A DNA stretch of 8,512 nucleotides from a bacterium (GTDB taxonomy: Bacteria; Patescibacteriota; Patescibacteriia; Patescibacteriales; JALTFF01), in assembly GCA_027007465.1 (NCBI GenBank), contig JALTFF010000070.1, forward strand, positions 1 through 8,512. Reading direction: 5' to 3'. Under the pieces are notes generated by a model, which worked only from the letters and a program-made list of their open reading frames with translations, made no database searches and was not told where the DNA came from. Of the stretch, positions 1 to 7,758 are shown in pieces. Position 1 is the stretch's first letter; every line of letters starts with the position of its first letter. Position numbers and translations under genes: made by a program.

Positions 1-152
1 TTAAGATTATCAAGCAAACTATTTAAAAATCCAGTTCTTGTTGGGGCAGGATTATCTATTTCTCCGACTTGTTTCGGCAAATTATTAGAAGAGGTTGGCT
101 TTATTCCACCAGCTAATTGTATAGCGTCTTCTTTTGTTAAAGGTTTAATCAT
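1..152 (-). CDS. N-terminal fragment of an unrecognised phage protein, cut by the window edge
   Basis: An open frame starts with ATG at 152 and stays open for 50 codons to the left edge, so only the N-terminus is visible. It begins MIKPLTKEDAIQLAGG, passes through a Pro/Ser/Asn-rich stretch (around residues 18-40) and ends in a Leu-rich segment (FLNSLLDNL). I do not recognise it. The start is chosen because it lies 11 bases after the stop of the preceding gene, continuing the tight minus-strand operon, and because it has the same ATATG start context as its neighbours. There is no Shine-Dalgarno sequence. By position in the head module it could be a structural or head-assembly protein, but that is inference from neighbours only. 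Confidence 0.75.
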   Translation of the reverse strand, partial: MIKPLTKEDAIQLAGGIKPTSSNNLPKQVGEIDNPAPTRTGFLNSLLDNL

Positions 153-163
153 ATAAATAATAA

Positions 164-1645
164 TTAAAATTGACTTTTAATCCCAGACCAAATTTCACTG
201 CCAGCTTTTTTAACTTCCTCGCCGAAATTTGAGACACCTTTAAAAATTTTACCTGCTGTTTCTTTCATTGTAGGGATATGTTGAATTGTTTTTTCTAAAC
301 CTTTGTAAGGTAAACTTAATGCTTCGCCAGCTTTTTCACTCGCTTTTATTGCTCCCTTGCTAACTCCTGCAATATTCTTAGCCCACCAGATTGGCTGAGC
401 TATGATACCTTGCCCAAGTTGTTTAGGAGTATATCCTGGCTCAAAAGGTATTTTACTTTGTCTTAATTCTTGTAATCGTTTATTTAATTCTTGCCTTCTG
501 TCTGATTGTTCCTTGCTATCAATATTAAAACCAATCTTATCTTTCCAATCTAACCAATCTTCATCTGAAAATTCTCTTTTATATCCTCCTTGTTCTTTTA
601 ACTTTTGCCATAAACCTAAATCATTCATTGCTTGTGGATTAGTAATATGATGAAACTTATCATCTTCTCCATTTATCCCGCCATATAAATAAATTTTGTC
701 TCCAGCTTTTACTAAATCACCTTGCTGTGGATAATAAGTTTTTGCTTTGGTTAATTGTTTAGCATAATCTTCAGGTGTATAATTATTTGGCAAATCAAAT
801 GGGTCTGAACCTAATGTTGCGGTTTCTTGTCCGTTAGGCAAAATAGTAATATATTCTCCCTTATCATTTACTTTAACTATTTGAGAATAAACTGACATTC
901 CATCTACTTTTAAGCCAGCTATTTTTCTGAATAAAGACTTGTTCCAACTTTTTGGCATATTATCAGGTTGAGCTATTGCTATATCATCCCATTCGCCATA
1001 AGCATTTGGTTTAACATATAAATTATAAGTGCTTCTAATATTTTTATCTTCACTTATCAATCTATACTTTTTATATTCATCCATAATTTCATCTCTATAA
1101 TTTCTTAAATCTTTAGCAACTTTACCTGTTTGAGTTTCATAATCAGTAATTTCTTTTTCTACTTCTGACATTATGTTATTAGGGTTACCATCTTTATCTT
1201 TTCCGCCGACCAAATAATTTGCCATTGCAGAGCTATATGTAGCTGGTGAATTTCCATAAAGTTGTTTTAGCAATTCTGTATCTTTATTGACTTGCTTTTT
1301 AAAATCATTTAATAAATCTTTTTCTTTAATTGTTTCCCCTGTTGTTCCTTCTGTTGAAATTCTTTTCTCTAAATTATTTTTAAGAATCCGATATTGATAA
1401 ATCTTTCGTTGAACATCTAATTTTTGTTCTTTTGTCAAAGGCATTTTCAACAAACCATTTAATTTGTCAATTTCTTTATCATAAAAAGCAGGATTTAATA
1501 AATCACCTTTTGCTTCTGATTTAGCCTTCATTAAATCTAAATCAATTTTGTTCATTAAAAAACGAACTTGAGAATTTAATGAATTCTTAGATATAAGGTC
1601 ATAAGTCCCATAAAGTCCAGTTGGTCTAATGTTTAAATATGCCAT
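164..1645 (-). CDS. Hypothetical phage structural-module protein, 493 aa, helical N-terminus and amphipathic C-terminal tail
   Basis: I do not recognise this protein. Residues 20-200 are charged and largely helical, with Lys/Glu-rich coiled-coil-like stretches around 54-125 and 160-200. Residues 205-345 look beta-rich, with many aromatic residues, glycines and short hydrophobic strands. Within them, residues 309-345 (GDLVKAGDKIYLYGG, then FHHITNP and a Leu-Gly-Leu) resemble a small strand-rich module of the type 'lvK-x-g-kiYly-dGk-hhI-n'; this likeness is faint. Residues 380-398 are a charged helix. The C-terminus (about 421-493) is a run of Ala/Lys/Glu/Gly amphipathic segments with repeated short GxAxKAxEKAG-like spacing, possibly membrane- or surface-active. 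There is no signal peptide and no clear membrane span. It starts 10 bases after the 677-residue gene and ends 11 bases before the next gene, so it is co-transcribed. An ejection, scaffold or head-associated role is possible but unproven. Confidence 0.9.
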   Translation of the reverse strand: MAYLNIRPTGLYGTYDLISKNSLNSQVRFLMNKIDLDLMKAKSEAKGDLLNPAFYDKEIDKLNGLLKMPLTKEQKLDVQRKIYQYRILKNNLEKRISTEGTTGETIKEKDLLNDFKKQVNKDTELLKQLYGNSPATYSSAMANYLVGGKDKDGNPNNIMSEVEKEITDYETQTGKVAKDLRNYRDEIMDEYKKYRLISEDKNIRSTYNLYVKPNAYGEWDDIAIAQPDNMPKSWNKSLFRKIAGLKVDGMSVYSQIVKVNDKGEYITILPNGQETATLGSDPFDLPNNYTPEDYAKQLTKAKTYYPQQGDLVKAGDKIYLYGGINGEDDKFHHITNPQAMNDLGLWQKLKEQGGYKREFSDEDWLDWKDKIGFNIDSKEQSDRRQELNKRLQELRQSKIPFEPGYTPKQLGQGIIAQPIWWAKNIAGVSKGAIKASEKAGEALSLPYKGLEKTIQHIPTMKETAGKIFKGVSNFGEEVKKAGSEIWSGIKSQF

Positions 1646-1655
1646 ATAATTTTAA

Positions 1656-3689
1656 TTAAATTTTTTCTAATCTGCCTGTTTTTGCACTTACTCTCCATCC
1701 AGCAGGAGCATTTTTACTGCGAGCTGCAGCTTCTGCTTGAGACAAAGCATAACCTGGTTGCTTTATCTGAGCTGAACTCCCGCCCCCAGAACTTACTTGC
1801 GTCCTTTGAACTGGCTGAGATGAGCTTCCACCTCCAGAACTTGTTTGTATTTTCTGAACTGGCTGCGAGCTTATAGAAGTTTTCCATCCTTGTTTCTCCC
1901 AGTCTGGAACATCATTCGGTAAAACTTTCATTGTAGTATCCTTTTTCCCTTTATAATAGATTGTTTGGAATTGTGATTTTGGTTGTGTCGGAGTAATTGT
2001 TTTTTCTACAGGCTTCTTCTTGCCATATAAAAAGGTATTAGTCGGGTCTGGATGAACATCTGTATAGTTCTTTGTTAGGCTTGGATGAGGTATTTTTTCA
2101 TATCCTGTTGGTATTTGGAATTGTGGTTTTGGTTGTAAAACTGGTTGTTTATTTTCAGGCAATATCTTACTTCTTTCTTCTTTTAATCCTTGATGTATAA
2201 TTTGCTCTGGTTTTGTTTCTTTCAAAGAAGGAATTTCAATAGAAGTTGTAAGAGTAGGATAATTATTTACAATCTTTTTAGCTATTTCATCAACATTACT
2301 ATCAAATCCTAATTCAGAATAAGGAATATCAATTGTAGAAGAATTTAAGATAAAAGAATTCAAATCTTTATCAGCTTTAGCAATTTTTTCATTTATTGTT
2401 TCTTTAATTTTTTCATCAATATTACCTGAATTTACCTTAACTTTTAAATCATTTATTTCAGCTCTTTTAATAGAAGCAAGATTTTCTAACTTATTTTGTA
2501 AAAGTTCTCTTTGTTTTTTAGCGTAAACTAAACTTAAGGTAGCTAAATTAGGATTTTCAGAAATTTCTGGAATTTTTTCAGCTAAAATCTTAACTTCGTC
2601 TCTAATATTTTGTATTCCTTTTTTATCATCTTTTAATTGTAAGTCTTTATTTAATTTTGTTATTTTTAATCCTAAACCATAATTTAAAACATTTTGGATT
2701 AACTGTGTTTTATTGGCATCATAAGGAATAAGAGCTTCATTATTAAGAGAATTGTTCATTTCATTTTTAATTTTCAATAATTCATCCACAGGCATATCCC
2801 CTAAATAATTATTGACAGAAGCTAATTTATTCTTTAGTTCTTTTTCCTTACCTTTAAAGTAATCAGTATTGATAAAATTATTTAAAACACTTTGATAAAA
2901 CTCCTTAACAGAAGAATATTCATTACCATTTATTCTTAATTTTGTCAAGTCCTCAGAAGCAGTTTTAGCTAAATTGCTTAAAGCATTTAATTTATCATCA
3001 TAAGTTCCTCCTCCATTAAAATCAATTTCTATGTCTGTTAGTTTATCTTCAATTTTAGCAACTTCTAAATCTCTTTTCAAAGAAGTAATTACAGAAGACA
3101 TAGCCGTTGCTCTAGTGTCATCTTTCTCTATTAGAGCTTTAGATTGCTCTTTTTCCGCTTCTGATATGCCCTTTTTTAATGCTTCTTCTGTGCCATCTTG
3201 AGCTGCTAATGTTAATTTAGCATCTATTAAATTTTCATAATCTTTTTTTATCACAGCTTCTGTATCACCAATCTGAGCTCGTATATTTTCTCTCATTTCC
3301 TCATCTTGCGTATTAGCTAATTCATTTTGTAGAAAATCTAAATGTTCATCAGCTGTTTTTCTTCCAGCTTTATAATCATTTAAAGAAGTCAAAAAATCAT
3401 TTCTCCAATTTCTCCACTTTATTCTTTTTTTCAAATCAGCTATTTTCTTTTTATTAGAAAGAATATAATTATTATCTGGAATGCTTTTTTCTTTTTCTTT
3501 TTCATTAAGCTCTTTATAATGTTCTACTTGAGCTTCTAATGACAAATTGTCTTCCAAAACTCTTGTTTGGAAAACACCTTCTAATTTTTGTTGATTTTTT
3601 ATTCTAGCTGTATTTAATAAAATTCTCTGCTGATTTAAAAAATCACCTATGTTTAAAGATAATTTTGTTTTTCTTCTTTCTACTGCCAT
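1656..3689 (-). CDS. Hypothetical phage protein, 677 aa, long coiled coil with Pro/Gln/Gly-rich repetitive tail
   Basis: This protein is not recognised by family. Residues about 15-480 are almost entirely charged and helical (Lys, Glu, Asp, Asn, Leu), with many heptad-like stretches, for example around 45-95 and 370-460. This suggests an elongated coiled-coil rod or bundle. From about 500 the character changes to low complexity: Pro/Gln-rich segments with an internal repeat (QPKPQFQI at 519-526, QPKSQFQT at 569-576), then two 16-residue Ser/Gly/Gln units at 608-639. The extreme C-terminus ends with a short conserved-looking motif, APAGWRVSAKTGRLEKI. A similar Trp-containing element (DWEKQGWKTS) sits near 597-606. 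It lies directly after the portal gene (15-base gap), a place where scaffold, protease or minor head proteins commonly occur. No protease or lysozyme motif is visible, so I assign no function. A scaffold-like or ejection-protein role is an inference from coiled-coil content and position. Confidence 0.9.
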   Translation of the reverse strand: MAVERRKTKLSLNIGDFLNQQRILLNTARIKNQQKLEGVFQTRVLEDNLSLEAQVEHYKELNEKEKEKSIPDNNYILSNKKKIADLKKRIKWRNWRNDFLTSLNDYKAGRKTADEHLDFLQNELANTQDEEMRENIRAQIGDTEAVIKKDYENLIDAKLTLAAQDGTEEALKKGISEAEKEQSKALIEKDDTRATAMSSVITSLKRDLEVAKIEDKLTDIEIDFNGGGTYDDKLNALSNLAKTASEDLTKLRINGNEYSSVKEFYQSVLNNFINTDYFKGKEKELKNKLASVNNYLGDMPVDELLKIKNEMNNSLNNEALIPYDANKTQLIQNVLNYGLGLKITKLNKDLQLKDDKKGIQNIRDEVKILAEKIPEISENPNLATLSLVYAKKQRELLQNKLENLASIKRAEINDLKVKVNSGNIDEKIKETINEKIAKADKDLNSFILNSSTIDIPYSELGFDSNVDEIAKKIVNNYPTLTTSIEIPSLKETKPEQIIHQGLKEERSKILPENKQPVLQPKPQFQIPTGYEKIPHPSLTKNYTDVHPDPTNTFLYGKKKPVEKTITPTQPKSQFQTIYYKGKKDTTMKVLPNDVPDWEKQGWKTSISSQPVQKIQTSSGGGSSSQPVQRTQVSSGGGSSAQIKQPGYALSQAEAAARSKNAPAGWRVSAKTGRLEKI
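1773..1868 (-). repeat. Two tandem 48-base units encoding a 16-residue Ser/Gly/Gln repeat
   Basis: Inside the 677-residue gene, residues 608-623 and 624-639 are tandem copies of the pattern SQPVQ(K/R)(I/T)Q(T/V)SSGGGSS. The DNA copies have diverged at several third positions, so this is not a recent slippage event. The peptide is likely a flexible linker. A separate 22-base near-identical pair with one mismatch lies at 1965-1986 and 2115-2136, encoding the QFQ repeats. Confidence 0.85.
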
Positions 3690-3704
3690 ATAAAATAAAA
3701 ATAA

Positions 3705-5402
3705 TTATTTTGTAATAGTAGGTATCCCAGTTTTTCTCTGGGCACCTTGAGCCACCGCCCCTTCTGGAGAAATAGCTGATTGTTCTGCTACCCCTTTAAC
3801 TGCCGTTGGTTGAGGCTCTTGCCCTTCGTGTTCTTGTATAACAGGTTTCTTAGATTGAGTTTGATTTTCAGATTGTTGCTGTTGAGCCCGTTGCTTGGCA
3901 ATCGCCTCTGCCATAGCCTGCTGAGCTTTTTGTTGGATTTCCATTTCTAATTCAGCTTTTTCTAATTTTTCTTTTTTCATTATTGTTTGCTCATCTTTCG
4001 GCGATGGCACTCCTACATTTTTCATTGTAGTATATTGCGATTGGATTTCTCTTGCATATTTATTTAGCTCATCAGTAACATTTCTTAATAAAGTTCCAGG
4101 AAAGAAAACGTCAGTTTTATAATTACCGCCAATAATATCCTTAGCATCAAAATATAATTCTAATAAACGAAAAATATTAGCTGAAAAATGTTCTAATGCA
4201 ACCTTCCAACGTCTTTGTCGCCCTTTAATTCTATTATTAACAGCCTGCATTAAAACAGATAATGCTCTTCCAGTGGCTTGTCGCACAGTTGTTCCTCCAT
4301 ATAGAACTTCATTTATGCCAGAAATATTAAAAATATCGCCTTTTCTATTATTTAACGTAATCTCTACTGGAGCAGTAGCAGAACTTCTTGGGTCTGGAAT
4401 TAACTCTGCTTCATCTCCAACATCAATTAACTGCATCAAGCCTGATTGAACCTGCATTGGCTTTAAATTTTTTCCAAATATAGTAGGAAACGCAGAACCT
4501 TTTAAAATTTCTGAAACATCTTGATTTTTTTCATTATACTCTACCTGACTATCTAAAATATTCTCTACATCAGAAATCCCCCACGGCCTTACAGGATGAG
4601 GAATATTACGGACATAAACTATTGGAACAAACCCCCAATTATGTTCTGTATAATCTAATAATTTATTATTGATAATAAGAAGCCTACGAGTATCGTCCCA
4701 ATATTCTATTACTTCTACCATTTGTTGAGTAGTGGTTTCGTCCGATGATGGCATTAAAGTAGTATTTAAACTTATTCCTTTTTTTTCTAATGTAGTTTTA
4801 AAAATTCTTTCAGCTTTTTCAACGCTAATATAATAGTTATGAATAAATCCTTCCATTTCTCTATAACTATCGTCAGACCAAATTATTCTAATATTTTCTG
4901 GTCTTTTAACATTTTGAAAATAAATTCTTTTGTTTTCATCGTCATAAAATGGGCCTAAAATAAAACTATCACCTAATAGAGAACCATTCTGCACAGCTTC
5001 TTCAAATTGAACATCAAACTCATTATCACGCAATATTTCCTTTAAAATTCTTTCTTTAGCTTCAGCTCGGCTTATTTCAACTGGGTCTGTAATTTCTGTC
5101 GGAGGAACGTCAAATTCTACAGCTTCATTTGTCATAAAAGCTGTATAATTAAAAACAGTTGTAGCAATATAATTATACACTCTTAAATGCCCTCCTGCTT
5201 CTGGTATATATTCCCACTGGTCTCCATCAAAAAAATCTCTTAATTTGGCATAACCAACATATTTTAGAGTTCCTACTTGCGTTTGGATACCATTCAATCT
5301 ATTATAAGTCTCTGTTTCTAATTCAGATTTTTTTTCTAATACATATTCTTTCCATTCTTCTTCTAAACTTTTCGCAAATGTAGTTTTTAATTTATTAAAC
5401 AT
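3705..5402 (-). CDS. Phage portal protein, 565 aa
   Basis: The portal is a dodecameric ring at one capsid vertex through which the terminase pumps DNA and to which the tail attaches. Support comes from its place directly after the large terminase, a length typical of portals, and sequence character. The N-terminal part is aromatic and acidic (FFDGDQWEYIPEAGGHLRVYNYI around residues 58-80). The middle is beta-rich, and a glycine/threonine-rich to basic helical stretch at about 369-399 (GGTTVRQATGRALSVL, then a basic NNRIKGRQRRW) matches the stem/clip-proximal region of many portals. The C-terminus from about 472 is a charged helix followed by a Gln-rich (around 492-517) and Pro/Gln/Gly-rich probably disordered tail. 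The start ATG comes only three bases after the large terminase stop, which suggests translational coupling. No Shine-Dalgarno sequence is present. I am confident of the class but not of the subfamily. Confidence 0.9.
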   Translation of the reverse strand: MFNKLKTTFAKSLEEEWKEYVLEKKSELETETYNRLNGIQTQVGTLKYVGYAKLRDFFDGDQWEYIPEAGGHLRVYNYIATTVFNYTAFMTNEAVEFDVPPTEITDPVEISRAEAKERILKEILRDNEFDVQFEEAVQNGSLLGDSFILGPFYDDENKRIYFQNVKRPENIRIIWSDDSYREMEGFIHNYYISVEKAERIFKTTLEKKGISLNTTLMPSSDETTTQQMVEVIEYWDDTRRLLIINNKLLDYTEHNWGFVPIVYVRNIPHPVRPWGISDVENILDSQVEYNEKNQDVSEILKGSAFPTIFGKNLKPMQVQSGLMQLIDVGDEAELIPDPRSSATAPVEITLNNRKGDIFNISGINEVLYGGTTVRQATGRALSVLMQAVNNRIKGRQRRWKVALEHFSANIFRLLELYFDAKDIIGGNYKTDVFFPGTLLRNVTDELNKYAREIQSQYTTMKNVGVPSPKDEQTIMKKEKLEKAELEMEIQQKAQQAMAEAIAKQRAQQQQSENQTQSKKPVIQEHEGQEPQPTAVKGVAEQSAISPEGAVAQGAQRKTGIPTITK

Positions 5403-5405
5403 ATG

Positions 5406-7040
5406 TTATATTTTAATATATTTTTTATGCGGAGTAAATGGTTTAATATTATTACCTATATTTAAAGTATATGTCTGTGGGTCAGCTATTCGTCGCTTTT
5501 TTTCTAACCACCAAGCTGCTTGATAAAAACAAGTAACATAATCTTGTTTTAAATGTTTGTCATCAATCTCATAATTGGCCAATTCTTCTTCAAATTCTGA
5601 TAAATAATAACTTCTAAATCCTCCAAAATTTGGATTTAGTTCTACTATTTCATCTCCTCTTCTTTCTGTTTTTCTATTTTTATTTAATAATATTTTTGCT
5701 TGAATAATAGCATCTCCTTTATTGCCAAGATGAGCTTGAAAATCATAAGTTTTAACACCCATTTCATTTAATAATTTCTTAATAATTACCCCGCCTAATG
5801 CTTGCGTATCCATTATAATAAACGCATCATTAAAATGATATTGTAAAAGTTTTAAAGTGGCAAAATGTGTAGATGGCGAACCACCTTTCATTTCTTCGTG
5901 GTGAACCATTACATAAGGAAACCCAGAAATATCTATTACTAACATTACAGTTGGGTCTCCTGCGTCAGAACCTCCCCAGTCAACTGAAATTAAAAACTTC
6001 TTTTCTGGAGATACTACTGGCAAATCATTTTTATTGTATGATAAATTTCTATCCCAAATCTGTTCAATACTTCTAAAATCAAACGCTTTTTTACTGGAAG
6101 GCACAGCTTCGCCTAAAACTACCTGACGATATTTTTGCACATCTTCAACAATCAATTTTTCTTTAGCTTCGTTTCTTACTTTTTTAGGAATAAATATATT
6201 ATCATCTAATGTTCCTAATTTAACATACCAATCATTTTCTTTTTTCAATGCTCCTCTTACAAGATGGTAAAAAAATTGTTGTGATTTAGCTTCTGTATCA
6301 AAAGTTGAAATTAAATCTATTGGAGCACTTAAATCTAATGAACGAGAAAAAATCCTTCCAAATAATTCGCTTTTAAGATGATGGCTAAAAACGCATTCGT
6401 CATAACTTATAAATCCAAATGTTCTACCAGCAAGTGAAGAGCCAGCATCTTCGCCAGTTGATGCACCAAAAAATGAGCTATTATTTTTATAATCTATCTG
6501 ATGCCTGCTTAAATTATGAGCTACATAAAAATCAATTTTACAATCATTACTCTGCTTGCTTACTCGCCCTTTTTCAATCTCTTCATCTGTAGCATCTGGT
6601 GGATAAGTTGCAAATTTACTATGTAAAATATCTAAAATATAATTAAAACAAACTTCTATCTGATTACTATGAGGAGAAATATCTAAAGTAGTATAACGAG
6701 TATTTTCTATTGAAAAATCAGAACCTTCTAACCCTATTTTATAGTAAGCAAACCTTATATGTTTAATCGCCAACGCAACAGTCTTGCCCCACCTGTTCGC
6801 TGGAGCTAATAAATTCTTTTTTGTCAATGGAAAATTATTTAATTTACACCATATAGGGTCTGTTTCTCTCAAATATTGTTTTTGTCCTTTATGTAATCTT
6901 AATCCTAAATGATATTCTGCAAAGAATACAGGGTCTTCTCTGCCTTTTTTTTCAACATACCAACCATCTTTAACAACCTCTCTATCTTTTTTAGACAGAG
7001 CCCTATAAAATGTAGAATATTTTAATTCATTTTTATTCAT
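5406..7040 (-). CDS. terL: Terminase large subunit (packaging ATPase and nuclease), 544 aa
   Basis: This is the DNA-packaging motor. The N-terminal ATPase drives translocation through the portal, and the C-terminal RNase H-like nuclease cuts the concatemer. Visible motifs in order: an adenine-binding Q motif (LHKGQKQYL, residues 49-57); a Walker A-like loop APANRWGKT (79-87) with Lys86-Thr87; a Walker B FISYDE with Asp214-Glu215; and a coupling motif ISTFDT (244-249). The nuclease part shows FLISVDWGGSDAGDPT with Asp354 as first metal ligand, IIMDTQALGG with Asp411, and LKQDYVTCFYQAAWW with Asp500 as likely third ligand. The length is normal for the family. The Walker A loop is unusual in having Arg-Trp where many terminases have small residues, but the key Lys-Thr is kept. 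It begins 12 bases after the upstream gene and ends three bases before the portal. The start lacks a Shine-Dalgarno sequence. Confidence 0.96.
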   Translation of the reverse strand: MNKNELKYSTFYRALSKKDREVVKDGWYVEKKGREDPVFFAEYHLGLRLHKGQKQYLRETDPIWCKLNNFPLTKKNLLAPANRWGKTVALAIKHIRFAYYKIGLEGSDFSIENTRYTTLDISPHSNQIEVCFNYILDILHSKFATYPPDATDEEIEKGRVSKQSNDCKIDFYVAHNLSRHQIDYKNNSSFFGASTGEDAGSSLAGRTFGFISYDECVFSHHLKSELFGRIFSRSLDLSAPIDLISTFDTEAKSQQFFYHLVRGALKKENDWYVKLGTLDDNIFIPKKVRNEAKEKLIVEDVQKYRQVVLGEAVPSSKKAFDFRSIEQIWDRNLSYNKNDLPVVSPEKKFLISVDWGGSDAGDPTVMLVIDISGFPYVMVHHEEMKGGSPSTHFATLKLLQYHFNDAFIIMDTQALGGVIIKKLLNEMGVKTYDFQAHLGNKGDAIIQAKILLNKNRKTERRGDEIVELNPNFGGFRSYYLSEFEEELANYEIDDKHLKQDYVTCFYQAAWWLEKKRRIADPQTYTLNIGNNIKPFTPHKKYIKI

Positions 7041-7052
7041 ATTATATAGAAC

Positions 7053-7544
7053 TTAAATATCTCTTACATCTTCTTCCTTTAACTTCCCATATCTGGCTGC
7101 TCTTAATAACAGAGCTGTTTTATATTGGTCTCTGACATCTCCTTTTCTTCTTAACTTTAAAGTTTCTCCTGAAATATAATTTTTAACAGCATCATTATAC
7201 CATTTCATTATTATATTTCTATCTTGTAAACTTATTTTTTTCCCTTGTTTATATTTTTCTCTAATTTCTTGTAATGTTTTCTCCATTACAATATTGCCGA
7301 GCTTCCAAGCTTTTGACAATCCTTTATTTATTAAATCAATATCAGTAGTAACATTTCTCGCTGTCATTTTCATTTCTTCTTTCCCTTCTTTTCTTGAAAG
7401 ATATTTTCTATATGATACTATACTTGGAACTTTTGGGTCTATCTCTTTTATTTTTTTATACAATTCTGTAATAGGAACTCTCCCTCTATATTGTTCATAA
7501 ACTTTATCAAATCTTTCATCATCAAAATATGATTTTATAGCCAT
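7053..7544 (-). CDS. Putative terminase small subunit, 163 aa
   Basis: Small terminases form a ring that recognises the phage packaging site and hands DNA to the large subunit. The assignment rests on position (first gene of the operon, 12 bases before the large terminase), size and domain layout rather than on a diagnostic motif. Residues 8-52 look like a helix-turn-helix DNA-binding region (YEQYRGRVPITELYKKIK, then VPSIVSYRKYL). Residues about 68-130 are helical and could form the oligomerisation core (LINKGLSKAWKLGNIVMEKT, then a Trp-Tyr helix). The C-terminus is basic and charged, as expected for a large-subunit contact. The ATG at 7544 is chosen because it gives the full N-terminal helix and lies about 55 bases from a well-formed promoter. 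The leader before it contains a perfect hairpin and no clear Shine-Dalgarno sequence. It could instead be an unrelated DNA-binding regulator. Confidence 0.75.
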   Translation of the reverse strand: MAIKSYFDDERFDKVYEQYRGRVPITELYKKIKEIDPKVPSIVSYRKYLSRKEGKEEMKMTARNVTTDIDLINKGLSKAWKLGNIVMEKTLQEIREKYKQGKKISLQDRNIIMKWYNDAVKNYISGETLKLRRKGDVRDQYKTALLLRAARYGKLKEEDVRDI

Positions 7545-7557
7545 ATTTCTTTATTAA

Positions 7558-7585
7558 AACTTGTTTATATTTACATAAACAAGTT
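7558..7585 (-). promoter_or_regulatory. Perfect 11-bp inverted repeat in the leader of the packaging operon
   Basis: Arms at 7558-7568 (AACTTGTTTAT on the plus strand) and 7575-7585 (ATAAACAAGTT) are perfectly complementary around a six-base loop. The repeat lies wholly between the inferred transcription start (about 7599) and the first start codon at 7544, 13 bases before the latter. It could be an mRNA hairpin controlling stability or translation, or a DNA operator for a repressor. There is no adjoining U-tract, so a terminator is unlikely. Confidence 0.75.
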
Positions 7586-7605
7586 AATTATTTACCCTTT
7601 ATAAT

Positions 7606-7634
7606 AATATAACATATTTCAAATATTTTGTCAA
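7606..7634 (-). promoter_or_regulatory. Sigma-70-type promoter of the packaging operon
   Basis: On the minus strand the -35 is TTGACA (7634 to 7629), the spacer is 17 bases, and the -10 is TATATT (7611 to 7606). The predicted start is an A near 7599. This gives a leader of about 55 bases before the small terminase gene, and no other minus-strand promoter is needed for the tightly spaced genes downstream. One -10 base differs from consensus. Confidence 0.75.
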
Positions 7635-7662
7635 GCTTATTTACACTATAACAGGCAAGAAC

Positions 7663-7691
7663 TTGACAAAGATAAAAAAATAATATATAAT
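7663..7691 (+). promoter_or_regulatory. Perfect consensus sigma-70 promoter facing the gene-free region
   Basis: The -35 TTGACA is at 7663-7668 and the -10 TATAAT at 7686-7691, with exactly 17 bases between. Both hexamers are full consensus. The predicted start is an A near 7698. It points away from all protein genes into the structured region, as expected for a strongly expressed RNA gene. Its -35 is the mirror image of the opposing promoter's -35: TTTGTCAAG at 7627-7635 and CTTGACAAA at 7662-7670. Confidence 0.8.
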
Positions 7692-7758
7692 ATTATTATA
7701 ACACAATAATTCAGTTATGCCAAATATAAAATTTCAAAACCTGAGATTTAAACAAACA

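Noticed and set aside
402..650. Plus-strand open frame of 82 codons
   Set aside because: It lies fully inside the well-supported minus-strand 493-residue gene, is Cys/Ser/Leu-rich as antisense frames often are, and has no start signals.
1682..1876. Plus-strand open frame of 64 codons
   Set aside because: It is antisense to the repetitive tail of the 677-residue gene; its apparent repeats mirror the Ser/Gly/Gln repeat.
5873..6076. Plus-strand open frame of 67 codons
   Set aside because: It is antisense to the nuclease half of the large terminase, with no promoter or ribosome site.
7294..7500. Plus-strand open frame of 68 codons with hydrophobic, membrane-like sequence
   Set aside because: It is antisense to the putative small terminase; hydrophobic antisense frames arise readily opposite Lys/Glu-rich helical genes.
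164..7544. Alternative genetic code (TGA recoded)
   Set aside because: All five complete genes end in TAA, none needs TGA read through, and tryptophans use TGG, so the standard code explains everything.
7687..7696. Palindrome ATAATATTAT over the plus-strand -10
   Set aside because: Short A/T-only palindromes are expected by chance around a TATAAT element.
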